Origin: Muribaculum sp. | Lineage (GTDB): Bacteria; Bacillota; Clostridia; Lachnospirales; Lachnospiraceae | Direction: 5' to 3' | DNA: 64,000 nt | Assembly (NCBI GenBank): GCA_023663505.1 | Contig: JAMPHH010000013.1 | Span: 1 to 64,000 of the forward strand | Shown: positions 16,775 through 24,311 of the stretch, piece by piece | How the letters are laid out: every line of letters begins with the position of its first letter | Position numbering within the stretch: the first letter of the stretch is position 1 | Notes under the pieces: generated by a model | What the model was told of the DNA's origin: nothing | Seen by the model: the letters and a program-made list of their open reading frames with translations, nothing else | The model's database searches: none | Program-made: the position numbers and the translations under genes

Positions 16775-17524
16775 TTATTGCAGAACCGCGCTCCCACGAA
16801 TCCGCACATAATCGGCATACCAGACACCGTCCCGCAGCAAATCCTCGCGCAGTAAATCAACCGCCTGCTTGATGATGTCCTCCTTGTCCGCGTAATCCAC
16901 TCCCTTAAAGGGGTTCTGGACGAACATGTGAATCCAGTCCGCAAGCCCATTCTCGCCATTCAACCTCGTCAATCGGTCAAAAAGCGTCATATAAGTCACC
17001 CGAAAGCCCGCCTGCTCCAGTAATGTCGCATATTCTCCAATCGACGGGAAGTAAAAGGGCATCTTATATTCCAGACCGCGCTCCGCGAACACACGCTCCA
17101 ATGCGGCGTGAATCCGTTGATTATTGCCAAGCCCGCCGAACTCAAACACGAACTGACCGCTTGGCTTGAGGGCTTCCCTGACACATTGCAGCACCCTTGG
17201 CTGCTTCTCCCGCTTTATCCAATGCAGCACCGCGTTGGAGAACACGACGTCAAATTGCTCCTCCAAATGAAAATCAGCGGCGTCTGCCTGAATAAACTCC
17301 AATTGGGGGAAAGCCTTACGCGCCACCTGCAATAAATCGCGCGAATCGTCCAGACCGACCGCCCTTGCGCCCGTTTCGGCAATCTGTATCGTCAGCGCGC
17401 CGTTCCCGCAGCCCAAATCCAGAACACTCATTCCCTTCTCCAAATCGAGCAGCTCAAGGACATCGCTCCCGTATTTGTGTACAAAGGAAAAATTCTTGGT
17501 GTATTCTTCCGCATTCCATTTCAT
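16775..17524 (-). CDS. class I SAM-dependent methyltransferase (trans-aconitate methyltransferase-like)
   Basis: 249 residues. Motif I VLDLGCGNG lies at about 34-42, the acidic residue ending strand 2 in AVGLDDS, then ADAADF and the NAVLHW motif typical of the Tam/Methyltransf_25 group. The substrate is probably a small molecule; nothing points to RNA specifically, though the gene follows an RNA repair cassette by 143 bp. The start at 17524 is supported by GGAGAT a few bases upstream; an in-frame start 17 codons earlier has no such site. Confidence 0.8.
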   Translation of the reverse strand: MKWNAEEYTKNFSFVHKYGSDVLELLDLEKGMSVLDLGCGNGALTIQIAETGARAVGLDDSRDLLQVARKAFPQLEFIQADAADFHLEEQFDVVFSNAVLHWIKREKQPRVLQCVREALKPSGQFVFEFGGLGNNQRIHAALERVFAERGLEYKMPFYFPSIGEYATLLEQAGFRVTYMTLFDRLTRLNGENGLADWIHMFVQNPFKGVDYADKEDIIKQAVDLLREDLLRDGVWYADYVRIRGSAVLQ

Positions 17525-17667
17525 ATTGTATCTCCATTTCCAGAAATATGTTCCCATTTGCCACCCTGCAAACAAGAAGCTGTTATATTCTCTTTAGTCG
17601 GTTTGTTCGTGTAATTATAACACATTTTTAATGGATACACAATTTCAAAAGGGAGTTTCTTTTATTT

Positions 17668-18792
17668 TTAAAAAACATTGTATGTTACTTTATATGCCTC
17701 CCATGGTGCCGGAATTTCCAGCTTCCGGATCATTTCCTCCAAAACAGGTTCCGGTATATAACGCGCTCTTTTCCTATTTCTGGCAAGCAGCTCCTGATAA
17801 GGCGCTTCCAGATACAGAATATGCACCCGGGTGCCATATCCGGCGAAAAGGCTCACCAGCTTCTGTCTGGTTTCCTGAACGATATTCGTGGCATTCCAGA
17901 TAAAAGGTTCCTTTCTCCTCAAATAATTTCTTGCCTGTTCCACAGCGGTTTGAACCACCCTGCCGGAGCCTTTCGCAGGCGACACTCCCAATTGCTCGCG
18001 GATCTCGTCCAAGGATATTACCGGCATTTCTGTTCTGTTTTCCTCAATCCAACTGTCTTTCCCGGACAACGGCAGTCCTGACATTAAAATAACATCAAAT
18101 GCCGTATCATCATACAATTCAGCCTTATGCCACAATCCCGCTCTATGAAAATACTGATATTTTGTATAGGGATTCGCAAATGCATAGGGCGCATCCCATA
18201 CCTCCGATTCCCTTGCATAGTCCGCAAACAATTCTACATTTTCTTCCATGTGCCCGGGTACTTTTTCTATCCGCCCCTGTACATCTGCCTTTGAAAGCAG
18301 GTATAAGAGCCACAACGGAATACTTTCTGCCGCTTTCAATAAATCAAACTCCGGCTTTTGTTTCTTCCAGAACCATACAGGCAGCCCGTGATACCGGATC
18401 AGCTTAGCCACCATTTCTCTCTGATGAAAGTTTAAACCAAACTGTTCCGCTTCTCTGTAAGCCATTCTGCGGAACTCCTTTTCCCCGATTATAGTGTGCT
18501 TTGGCGATATCCACTTTCCATCTTCCTGCTTCGTGCAGACTGCCTTTCCAATATCATGGAATGCCGCTGCTAAAAACAATAGTTCCTGTTCTTCTTTATG
18601 TAATTCCTGCCACTGGGGAAGCTCTTTTAACTTCTCACATACCATTTCTGTATGGCAATATACGTCCCCTTCCCCATGATATTCCGGATTCTGGGGAATA
18701 TTTTTTAATGCAGATAATTTAGGATACTGACCGGCAAGCCATTCAAATGAAAAATTGCTGTCGCGGATTCCCCTAAGTATATTCTGTCCCAT
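17668..18792 (-). CDS. HD-Pnk: HD phosphoesterase fused to 5'-OH polynucleotide kinase (RNA end healing)
   Basis: 374 residues in two domains. Residues 1-205 carry an HD phosphohydrolase: H47, the HD pair H79/D80 (AAFHDIGK), H135 (RYHGLP) and D170 (SKAD). Residues 230-374 are a P-loop polynucleotide kinase: GLPLSGKDSW with K245, a D262 in SLDEIRE where such kinases hold the catalytic base, NATN at 300-303 and an arginine-rich lid (RNRKRARY). This order matches the HD-Pnk family, typified by Runella slithyformis, which removes 2',3'-cyclic or 2'-phosphate ends and phosphorylates 5'-OH ends. The start at 18792 follows GGAGGA; the RNA ligase ends 19 bp upstream, so both share a transcript. Confidence 0.85.
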   Translation of the reverse strand: MGQNILRGIRDSNFSFEWLAGQYPKLSALKNIPQNPEYHGEGDVYCHTEMVCEKLKELPQWQELHKEEQELLFLAAAFHDIGKAVCTKQEDGKWISPKHTIIGEKEFRRMAYREAEQFGLNFHQREMVAKLIRYHGLPVWFWKKQKPEFDLLKAAESIPLWLLYLLSKADVQGRIEKVPGHMEENVELFADYARESEVWDAPYAFANPYTKYQYFHRAGLWHKAELYDDTAFDVILMSGLPLSGKDSWIEENRTEMPVISLDEIREQLGVSPAKGSGRVVQTAVEQARNYLRRKEPFIWNATNIVQETRQKLVSLFAGYGTRVHILYLEAPYQELLARNRKRARYIPEPVLEEMIRKLEIPAPWEAYKVTYNVF

Positions 18793-18811
18793 CGGTATCT
18801 CCTCCTCGTCT

Positions 18812-19600
18812 CTACCCAAACAAATCAACTCCATCTGCCAGACAATTTGCCACGATCGGTCGGTTGACCCAATGGCTCTCCGAGTCCAGAATGGTATTGA
18901 GGAAGGAACCACGCACAAACTTCAGCCGGTCGATTACATAATCCCCATCTTCCACTTTGATATAAATCCCCTCCATTGTCCCTGTCAGATCAGTCTGACG
19001 GATAGCTAATTCCGGATCCACCCTGCTCTTTTGGCATTGCGCGCGAAGGCTATGTTCCGGCTCTTTGGAAATAAAAAGACTGGGTCCTATCCATTTTTTG
19101 ATCTCGTCCAGTGTATCGTAATAACCTTCCGCCAACACACGGACGGATCGTATAAAAGGCGCTCCGCTCAAGAACTCCTTGCGTTTACAGGTAGAAAAGA
19201 AACGCTCCTCCTGCTTGTCAAAAATATCAAACTCCATAAAGTAATGTGGTAGTCTGTCATAAAACACGGTGTGTTTTGCATACAGCCATTCTCCATACAT
19301 GACATATCTGTCTTCCAACAGTCGGCATAGACTGTCTTCAAAGCAGCCTGCCCAATGCTTAAAGAGATCAAACTGTTTTTCTCCATACCCGCCGTTCAAA
19401 AAATGTCCGCGGCTCTGGAGATACATTTTCCCATCTCCGCCGAAGCTGATACCGCAATTTGCGCCGTCTACTTTCTCTTCAAGAACTAAGTATTTCCCCC
19501 GTATTTCATCGAACTTTACACATTTCAAGTCTTCATCACCCAATTGTTCCCTGGATCCCTCCAGATGTCTTGTTCTTGGATATTTATAAATCTGTTCCAT
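18812..19600 (-). CDS. ATP-dependent RNA ligase (T4 Rnl2-like nucleotidyltransferase)
   Basis: 262 residues, essentially one nucleotidyltransferase domain. All motifs are present: motif I EKVDG with the adenylated lysine K43, motif Ia QSRG (62-65), the YGEW strand (102-105), motif III MEFDIFD (122-128), motif IV EGIYIKVE (210-217) and motif V DRLKFVR with K227. It should seal 5'-phosphate to 3'-OH ends produced by the HD-Pnk encoded 19 bp downstream. The start has GGAGG eight bases upstream. The gene lies 54 bp after an intrinsic terminator, so its expression may depend on read-through of the structured leader RNA at 19655-19911. Confidence 0.87.
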   Translation of the reverse strand: MEQIYKYPRTRHLEGSREQLGDEDLKCVKFDEIRGKYLVLEEKVDGANCGISFGGDGKMYLQSRGHFLNGGYGEKQFDLFKHWAGCFEDSLCRLLEDRYVMYGEWLYAKHTVFYDRLPHYFMEFDIFDKQEERFFSTCKRKEFLSGAPFIRSVRVLAEGYYDTLDEIKKWIGPSLFISKEPEHSLRAQCQKSRVDPELAIRQTDLTGTMEGIYIKVEDGDYVIDRLKFVRGSFLNTILDSESHWVNRPIVANCLADGVDLFG

Positions 19601-19654
19601 AATAATCCTCCATTCGCTTGTAGCAATTTGTTTCGTCTCGTATTTTTTAGCAAC

Positions 19655-19685
19655 AAAAAAGCTGTGAAGGAATATCTTTCACAGC
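19655..19685 (-). terminator. intrinsic terminator of the structured RNA, upstream of the RNA ligase
   Basis: On the minus strand GCTGTGAA (19685-19678) pairs perfectly with TTCACAGC (19668-19661) across a 9-nt loop, followed immediately by six T (19660-19655). It lies 54 bp before the RNA ligase start codon, the position expected for either the end of a separate small RNA or an attenuator. Confidence 0.85.
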
Positions 19686-19911
19686 GTACACAAATAACAA
19701 TACCACTCCGGCAGGCAGACACCTTCCGGTGAACGGTATATTATTATCCTGTTTTGTTTGGAGTAAACTCCATGCTGTTCTATTATTCCAACTCAACATC
19801 AGCCGCTGTCGAACTCACATATCCTACAGCGCCTGTATTTTATCTGTATTCATTTGTTGGAATATAGTATTACATGGGGAACCTCCTGTCCAAAACTTAA
19901 ACCATTTGACG
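19655..19911 (-). ncRNA. candidate structured RNA of about 257 nt upstream of the RNA repair genes
   Basis: A near-consensus promoter (19918-19946) and an intrinsic terminator bound this transcript. Read 5' to 3' on the minus strand: an AGGAGG six bases before ATG-TAA (19887-19870); a long helix CTATATTCCAAC (19867-19856) with GTTGGAATAATAG (19792-19780), twelve pairs and one bulged A; inside it CGCTGT/ACAGCG (19831-19826 and 19809-19804) with a 16-nt loop; TGGAGT/ACTCCA (19772-19759); then ATACC/GGTAT (19739-19735 and 19704-19700) closing a CACC-GGAA-GGTG hairpin with a GNRA-type loop; then the terminator. No coding frame of useful length exists. I match it to no RNA family I know. Confidence 0.65.
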
Positions 19912-19917
19912 TTTTTT

Positions 19918-19946
19918 AATATAGCATTCACTAAAAGCTTTGTCAA
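19918..19946 (-). promoter_or_regulatory. sigma-A promoter for the structured RNA and RNA repair cassette
   Basis: TTGACA (19946-19941), a 17-nt spacer and TATATT (19923-19918) on the minus strand: perfect -35 and five of six at -10. Transcription would start near 19911. It is the only strong promoter seen between rloB and the methyltransferase gene. The rest of this gene-free stretch, 19947-20080, shows nothing notable. Confidence 0.75.
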
Positions 19947-20080
19947 TATCAGTTTTGCGATTTTTCATCCTTCTCATATCTCTGAACCACTGAGTTAACT
20001 ACCATTGGTTGAGTTGACATGATATTTGTATTGCTTGAGTATGTCCTAAATAAAGCATTCTTATCGTCTTCTCGCCCTGA

Positions 20081-20773
20081 TCAAGCTCTTTTTATCCCAG
20101 AAATTATCTGTGCAATATTAGAAGTGATTTTCCCTTTACAATCCGAAATATTCTGATTAACCTTCCTCTCCTGCTCTATTGCCACATCTATTTTTAACGC
20201 TAAATTGCCAATGTCAGGATTGTGTTTTGCATTCATTCCTGTCTTTTCCAAAAGAATACTATAAATCGGAGTCTTCCCTTGTACCTTTTGATTCTCCAAA
20301 ATCAGAGAATAATTAGGACTGATGATTTCCTCATAAGAATTTTCTATATGCAGCAACAAAAAAAGTTCAAATGCCGGATTTGTTATCGCATATATACTGC
20401 TCTGACTCTTATCCTGCAACAGCTCATGAAAATTGCTAACTTTCTTTTCAAAAATATCAGCATCAAAGACAATTACCATTTTATCATGCTTATCATCAAA
20501 TTCAATTTCGCCACTTTTCTTAAGCTTTTCTGCAAATTTTATCAAATGGGCAGGATAAGATATATTCATGTCATCTTCCGTCTTTTCAAGAAATCGTATA
20601 TCTATTGTATCTTTAAACCTAAGTCTTTTCCTTTCATCAATAAGCTTCTCAAAATAAAATTTTTCTGTATTTGCTCCCTCTGCAATAAAATAATATTTGC
20701 AATAGGGATCAACTTCCGGTTCTTGATCCGACTTTCTTAAATACCAGTTTCCATATGAACGCACAGGAGCCAT
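20081..20773 (-). CDS. rloB: RloB-family protein
   Basis: 230 residues matching the RloB-like family. The N-terminal YYFIAEGANTEKFYFEKL carries the acidic EG-x-TE signature, MVIVFDADIFEK supplies a DxD pair, and NPAFELFLLLH is the conserved central motif; together these suggest a TOPRIM-like metal-binding nuclease fold. RloB genes accompany RloA ATPases in restriction-linked and other defence loci. Start codon and RloA stop codon overlap in TAATG, a strong sign of translational coupling. AT-rich composition differs from the flanking core genes. The biochemical activity of RloB is not established here; nuclease action is inference. Confidence 0.82.
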   Translation of the reverse strand: MAPVRSYGNWYLRKSDQEPEVDPYCKYYFIAEGANTEKFYFEKLIDERKRLRFKDTIDIRFLEKTEDDMNISYPAHLIKFAEKLKKSGEIEFDDKHDKMVIVFDADIFEKKVSNFHELLQDKSQSSIYAITNPAFELFLLLHIENSYEEIISPNYSLILENQKVQGKTPIYSILLEKTGMNAKHNPDIGNLALKIDVAIEQERKVNQNISDCKGKITSNIAQIISGIKRA

Positions 20774-22131
20774 TATTCTTCCCCCTTTTCAAACATGAAA
20801 GATTTGAATACGGGAATTGCGCCATATCTTCCTTCCAGATATGCTTTGCTTAACTTTTTGTCATACCTCTCCTTGAATTTGTCCAACGAATATAGATTTG
20901 AGCAGTTATCGGCATTTCTTTCCACAAACCATATCTCGTCACGCCGAAACAGCTCCTGATCCATGATTGTTGGCTCGTGCGTTGTAAATATCAACTGGAC
21001 GTTTTTCTTTTCGTGGAATTGCTTAAACAACTCAATAAAGCGATATGTCAGCTTAGGGTGCAGGCTTCTCTCTAACTCATCAATGACATACACCATCTCG
21101 TCATCTGCCTTTAACAGCATATCCATCAAGTCAAATAATCTTCTTGTGCCATCAGATTCTTCACTAAAACCAAAATCCGCAACAGAGCTTCCGTGTTTCA
21201 GGGAAAGGGTTGTTATCTCCATATTCTGTTGAGCATCTACGGAAAAATTGTAAAAATCTTTGTTGTATCTCAATGATATCTTTACACCCTTGTGTTCACC
21301 CGCAGCCATCTTTTCCTTTATTTCTTCCGCTATATCCGTAAATATTTCTTTTGGTAATTTGGAAGTGATATCCTCTATAGATAATTTGTCGATTCTCACC
21401 TCGCTGATACCTGTATCAAACGATTCAATCAATCGATTTACCGTCTCCAATGAATCTGCATCATAATAATATTCAAAATTGGTGATTGGTGCATTAGGGC
21501 TATAAATCACCAAATCCCTCGAGAACCAGTCAAATATCCTCTTAAAAACGACTAATCTTGAGTGCTCCGAAATATTTTTATTTCTATTCATTTCCGATAG
21601 AAATAACGAAGTCCTGTTGTCTGCCATATCATCGGCATAAATCTGAAATTTCGTCCTGTCTGCCGCAGAAATATTGAGCTTGTCCCCTAACTGCGGCGGC
21701 TGCCCCGCTTCTCTTTCAAAAATCATCTGTGCATCACCACTTGGCAATAGCTCATATGCCCACTCTCCGGTAACTGTTCTTTGGCTTAGAATCATTGAAA
21801 AACCATATGCATAAAACTTATTATTCTTGACAATCTGAACTTCAAACGCGGACTCCTTGCCTGCATTTTCCTCTTTATTTCTACAATACATTTGCTTCGC
21901 CTCTAAAGGAATCCCCTTTAAAACGCAGTATTTCATAAAGCGCAAAATCTCCACCAAATTTGACTTGCCTGAAGCATTGGCACCGTACACCACTGCAGAT
22001 TTTAAAAGATTTACTCGCTTAATCGTGACTTTGTGCTCGCTATTTTTTCTGATTTTTGTTGACGAGACCATTGTTAGTTCAGCCGTCTCCTCAAATGATT
22101 TAAAATTCTCGGCAGTTACTTTTACTAACAT
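20773..22131 (-). CDS. rloA: RloA-type AAA/ABC-like ATPase
   Basis: 452 residues of the AAA_15/OLD-like ATPase group. It begins LVKVTAENFKSFEE, has Walker A GANASGKS at 50-57, a signature-like SDGTRR, Walker B VYVIDELERSLHP and an H-loop FTTHEP. No TOPRIM is fused to it; the partner RloB is a separate, coupled gene. By analogy with PARIS and other ATPase-plus-effector systems it probably senses infection and controls RloB; this is inference. The start at 22131 has GGAGGA seven bases upstream, better than an in-frame start six codons earlier. The gene is AT-rich. Confidence 0.83.
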   Translation of the reverse strand: MLVKVTAENFKSFEETAELTMVSSTKIRKNSEHKVTIKRVNLLKSAVVYGANASGKSNLVEILRFMKYCVLKGIPLEAKQMYCRNKEENAGKESAFEVQIVKNNKFYAYGFSMILSQRTVTGEWAYELLPSGDAQMIFEREAGQPPQLGDKLNISAADRTKFQIYADDMADNRTSLFLSEMNRNKNISEHSRLVVFKRIFDWFSRDLVIYSPNAPITNFEYYYDADSLETVNRLIESFDTGISEVRIDKLSIEDITSKLPKEIFTDIAEEIKEKMAAGEHKGVKISLRYNKDFYNFSVDAQQNMEITTLSLKHGSSVADFGFSEESDGTRRLFDLMDMLLKADDEMVYVIDELERSLHPKLTYRFIELFKQFHEKKNVQLIFTTHEPTIMDQELFRRDEIWFVERNADNCSNLYSLDKFKERYDKKLSKAYLEGRYGAIPVFKSFMFEKGEE

Positions 22132-22287
22132 GTTGTTCTCCTCCACCATGAGTTTGTAACTATATGATATATATGCGCACCCTATTTGTCAATGCTTATT
22201 TGGAGTTTTTTTCTCTTTATATGTGCAAATATTTCATTTTTTTGAGACATTTTTGCATTATTAAGAGCCTTTTGTCGTTATGTGTAA

Positions 22288-22343
22288 TTGACTCCCGCCC
22301 CCAATGCCAAACTAAGGCATTGGGAATCCCGCCACGGTTGACT
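22288..22343 (-). mobile_element. possible remnant of an IS200/IS605 right end (omega-RNA-like hairpin)
   Basis: On the minus strand a sequence reading AGTCAACCGTGGCGGGA is followed by a perfect 9-bp hairpin CCCAATGCC/GGCATTGGG (22324-22300), then GGCGGGAGTCAA. The GTCAACCGTGGCGGGA block, the hairpin and a terminal TCAA recall the right ends of IS200/IS605 elements carrying tnpB. No transposase gene is present and the left end was not found. It could simply be a terminator-like hairpin for the gene at 22344-22907, though no T-run follows. The rest of 22132-22287 shows nothing notable. Confidence 0.3.
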
Positions 22344-22907
22344 TTACTTTTCTGCTTCAGAAATTAAATTCCCCATAAAATCAATCTCATAGAAATTGTC
22401 TTCAAAATCATACAGCTTAATGGAATTTTCACATAATTCAAACGGATTTTTACCTGATACGGAAGCAAAGATATCTCTGCCCGAAAATGACCATTTTCTG
22501 TCAAAATTAAAGTCCAACATGATTATTTCTATTTCGCCGTAAATGATATAGCCGTTTCCCACTCTGTAAATCGCATAGTTACAGCCCAGACAGTCGAATT
22601 GTTTGAATAGCTTCATGGAACCGTCAGTGACATCAAGCTGAACAATCGAGCGATTCTGCAATATGGTCAAGACCTCTCCTTCAAGCACGGCACAATCGGA
22701 ATCATAGCTGTAATAATCCCCGATTAGGGCGATACGGGTTGTTTTGCGGGGCAAAGCAATCTGTATCGAGAACACGCTGTATCTATCGCTGTGTGTAAAA
22801 TGCCGTGGGTTGAATAACAAATCATAAGGTCTGTTGTCCGTCGATTCGACGGTATATGTTTGGTCTATGGAAATAGTCACCTCGCATATATCGTTTCTTA
22901 ACACCAT
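22344..22907 (-). CDS. unknown beta-rich protein, probably with a damaged N-terminus
   Basis: 187 residues, soluble, alternating strands suggesting a propeller-like or immunity-type fold; I do not recognise it. The reading frame continues as plausible protein 16 codons above the first ATG (GRILLFAERFECD) to an in-frame TGA, while another frame opens with ATG about 56 bp upstream (MNEMWKNIT) and ends just after. The two would join across a run of five T, so a one-base change may have disabled the true start. AT-rich like the neighbouring rloAB genes. Confidence 0.5.
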   Translation of the reverse strand: MVLRNDICEVTISIDQTYTVESTDNRPYDLLFNPRHFTHSDRYSVFSIQIALPRKTTRIALIGDYYSYDSDCAVLEGEVLTILQNRSIVQLDVTDGSMKLFKQFDCLGCNYAIYRVGNGYIIYGEIEIIMLDFNFDRKWSFSGRDIFASVSGKNPFELCENSIKLYDFEDNFYEIDFMGNLISEAEK

Positions 22908-23194
22908 ATCGCATTCAAACCTCTCTGCAAAAAGTAATATTCTTCCACATTTCGTTCATATATCATGCTCTGTTAAAATATCAACGTGGCTAAAAGAGTC
23001 TTTTTTGAGTTATGTTATAGAATTGTTGCAGCATTTCCTGCATTATGTCAAGCTTTATCAAAACATGCCACAATATGTAGTTTAGAAACACTTGTTATTG
23101 AACTAATGGCATTAAATCCTTCATTTTTATGATTCTATAAGAACTCGGATTCCATGGGAACTCGCATTCATTTTATTCCATTTTTTCTAATTAT
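22908..23194. other. AT-rich intergenic stretch, nothing recognised
   Basis: 287 bp without a supportable gene. It holds the possible out-of-frame N-terminus of the gene at 22344-22907 and a 12-bp imperfect direct repeat (GAACTCGGATTC / GAACTCGCATTC, about 23143-23169). No convincing promoter or terminator was seen. Confidence 0.5.
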
Positions 23195-23893
23195 CTAATT
23201 TTCTTGTTCCATTGCGGCTAACTCTAAGCCGTCTAAGTTTAACTCTATCCCCGACAGAATAAGCCGCGGGTCATCTCCGATCAGCTCACGGTTTTGATTG
23301 TAAATTGCGATGTATTGGCTTCCGTCGCCCAGATACCTTTCCGCAATCTTCCAGAGGGAATCCCCCGCCTGCACCACCACAGTGTCATCAAGGTCGCCTG
23401 TTGCGGGCGTAGCAGGCTTTTCCTCCGACTGTGCGGTCTGCTCCTTTAATATCACCTGTTCTTGATTCTCCTGCGCCGTCTGTTCCTTCGATATTGTCTG
23501 TTCCTGATTCTCCTGTGTTGGCTGCGCATGTGATGCCGCCTGTTTTGGTTCCTCCTGTGCTGCCTGCTCTTGTGATGCCGCCTGTTCCGGTTCCTCCTGC
23601 GCTGTCTGCGCATGTGATGCCGTCTGTTCTTGTGATGTTGCCTGTTCTGATTCTGCCTGCGTCGTCTGTCCCTGTTCCGCCTGCGTCATCTGAGGCGTCT
23701 CGCCTGCCACATATTCCCCCTGCCCTTCGTCGGCTTCTACATACCTTGTCCCGTCGCCAAGAGTAACAGCCGTAATGTCGCCGTCTTTCGTGCCAAAACC
23801 CGCAAGCATAATGCCGCCAATTGCAAAGAGCAGGCACAGCCCTGCAAGTATCTCATTTTTATTGGTCTCCCTGTTTCTCCACATCTTCCTCAT
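23195..23893 (-). CDS. membrane-anchored LysM protein with a Gln/Glu-rich repeat linker
   Basis: 232 residues. A basic N-terminus and one hydrophobic signal/anchor at about 15-34 precede an extracellular part: a low-complexity stretch (about 70-165) made of recurring QTAQEE/QEQA/SHAQ units, then a C-terminal LysM domain (about 172-222; VVVQAGDSLWKIAERYLG) that would bind cell-wall glycan. It overlaps the preceding immunity-like gene by 35 bp. Likely a cell-surface protein; no enzymatic domain. The repeat region is likely to vary between strains. Confidence 0.8.
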   Translation of the reverse strand: MRKMWRNRETNKNEILAGLCLLFAIGGIMLAGFGTKDGDITAVTLGDGTRYVEADEGQGEYVAGETPQMTQAEQGQTTQAESEQATSQEQTASHAQTAQEEPEQAASQEQAAQEEPKQAASHAQPTQENQEQTISKEQTAQENQEQVILKEQTAQSEEKPATPATGDLDDTVVVQAGDSLWKIAERYLGDGSQYIAIYNQNRELIGDDPRLILSGIELNLDGLELAAMEQEN

Positions 23894-24311
23894 GACTTAT
23901 CATTCCCCACTTTCTCAGATGGTCTTTTTCAACACACTCCGCTTCTTCTATTTGGGAATAATGCTCTCTCACAAGCTGTGCAACAATATTCCTTTCCTCT
24001 TTGGCATCTTTCCAGAAGGCTTCGGGCAGTCCCAGCACGATATTCAACAAATCGCCTTCATAATAGTGTACTTCCTGTAAAATATCCTGTTCCAACGCCT
24101 CCACCGCCATGGGCAGGACATACGTAACACCGATTTTCTGCGAGAGAAGCAGCCTGATCTCCTCCAAACTCAGTTGGTTCAAAGGCTTCTTGACCGCTCT
24201 CTGACTGGTTTGAACCACATAGGAACCAAAATCGGAGTCCTCCCAGACAATATTTTCCAGTTCCACAATGGATTTATTCCTATCAGTCTTATCATGAATA
24301 GGTTTTATCAT
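23859..24311 (-). CDS. contact-dependent growth inhibition immunity-type protein (CdiI_2-like), orphan
   Basis: 150 residues resembling immunity proteins that protect against CdiA/polymorphic toxin tips: an opening SIVELENIVWED, a central KPLNQLSLEEIRLLLSQKIG with VLPMAVEALEQD, and the conserved YEGDLLNIVLGLPEAFW. No toxin gene is in the window, so it stands as an orphan. It overlaps the DNA alkylation repair gene by 20 bp and the LysM gene by 35 bp, an odd mix of functions welded into one transcript. Confidence 0.72.
   Translation of the reverse strand: MIKPIHDKTDRNKSIVELENIVWEDSDFGSYVVQTSQRAVKKPLNQLSLEEIRLLLSQKIGVTYVLPMAVEALEQDILQEVHYYEGDLLNIVLGLPEAFWKDAKEERNIVAQLVREHYSQIEEAECVEKDHLRKWGMISHEEDVEKQGDQ

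Noticed and set aside
17525..17575. Longer N-terminus for the methyltransferase
   Set aside because: The extra 17 codons lack a ribosome site while GGAGAT precedes the internal ATG at 17524.
19601..19911. tRNA or Y RNA-like tRNA mimic in the RNA upstream of the ligase
   Set aside because: A GAGTTCGACAG segment recalls a T-loop, but its flanks do not form the 5-bp T-stem and no acceptor or anticodon stem fits.
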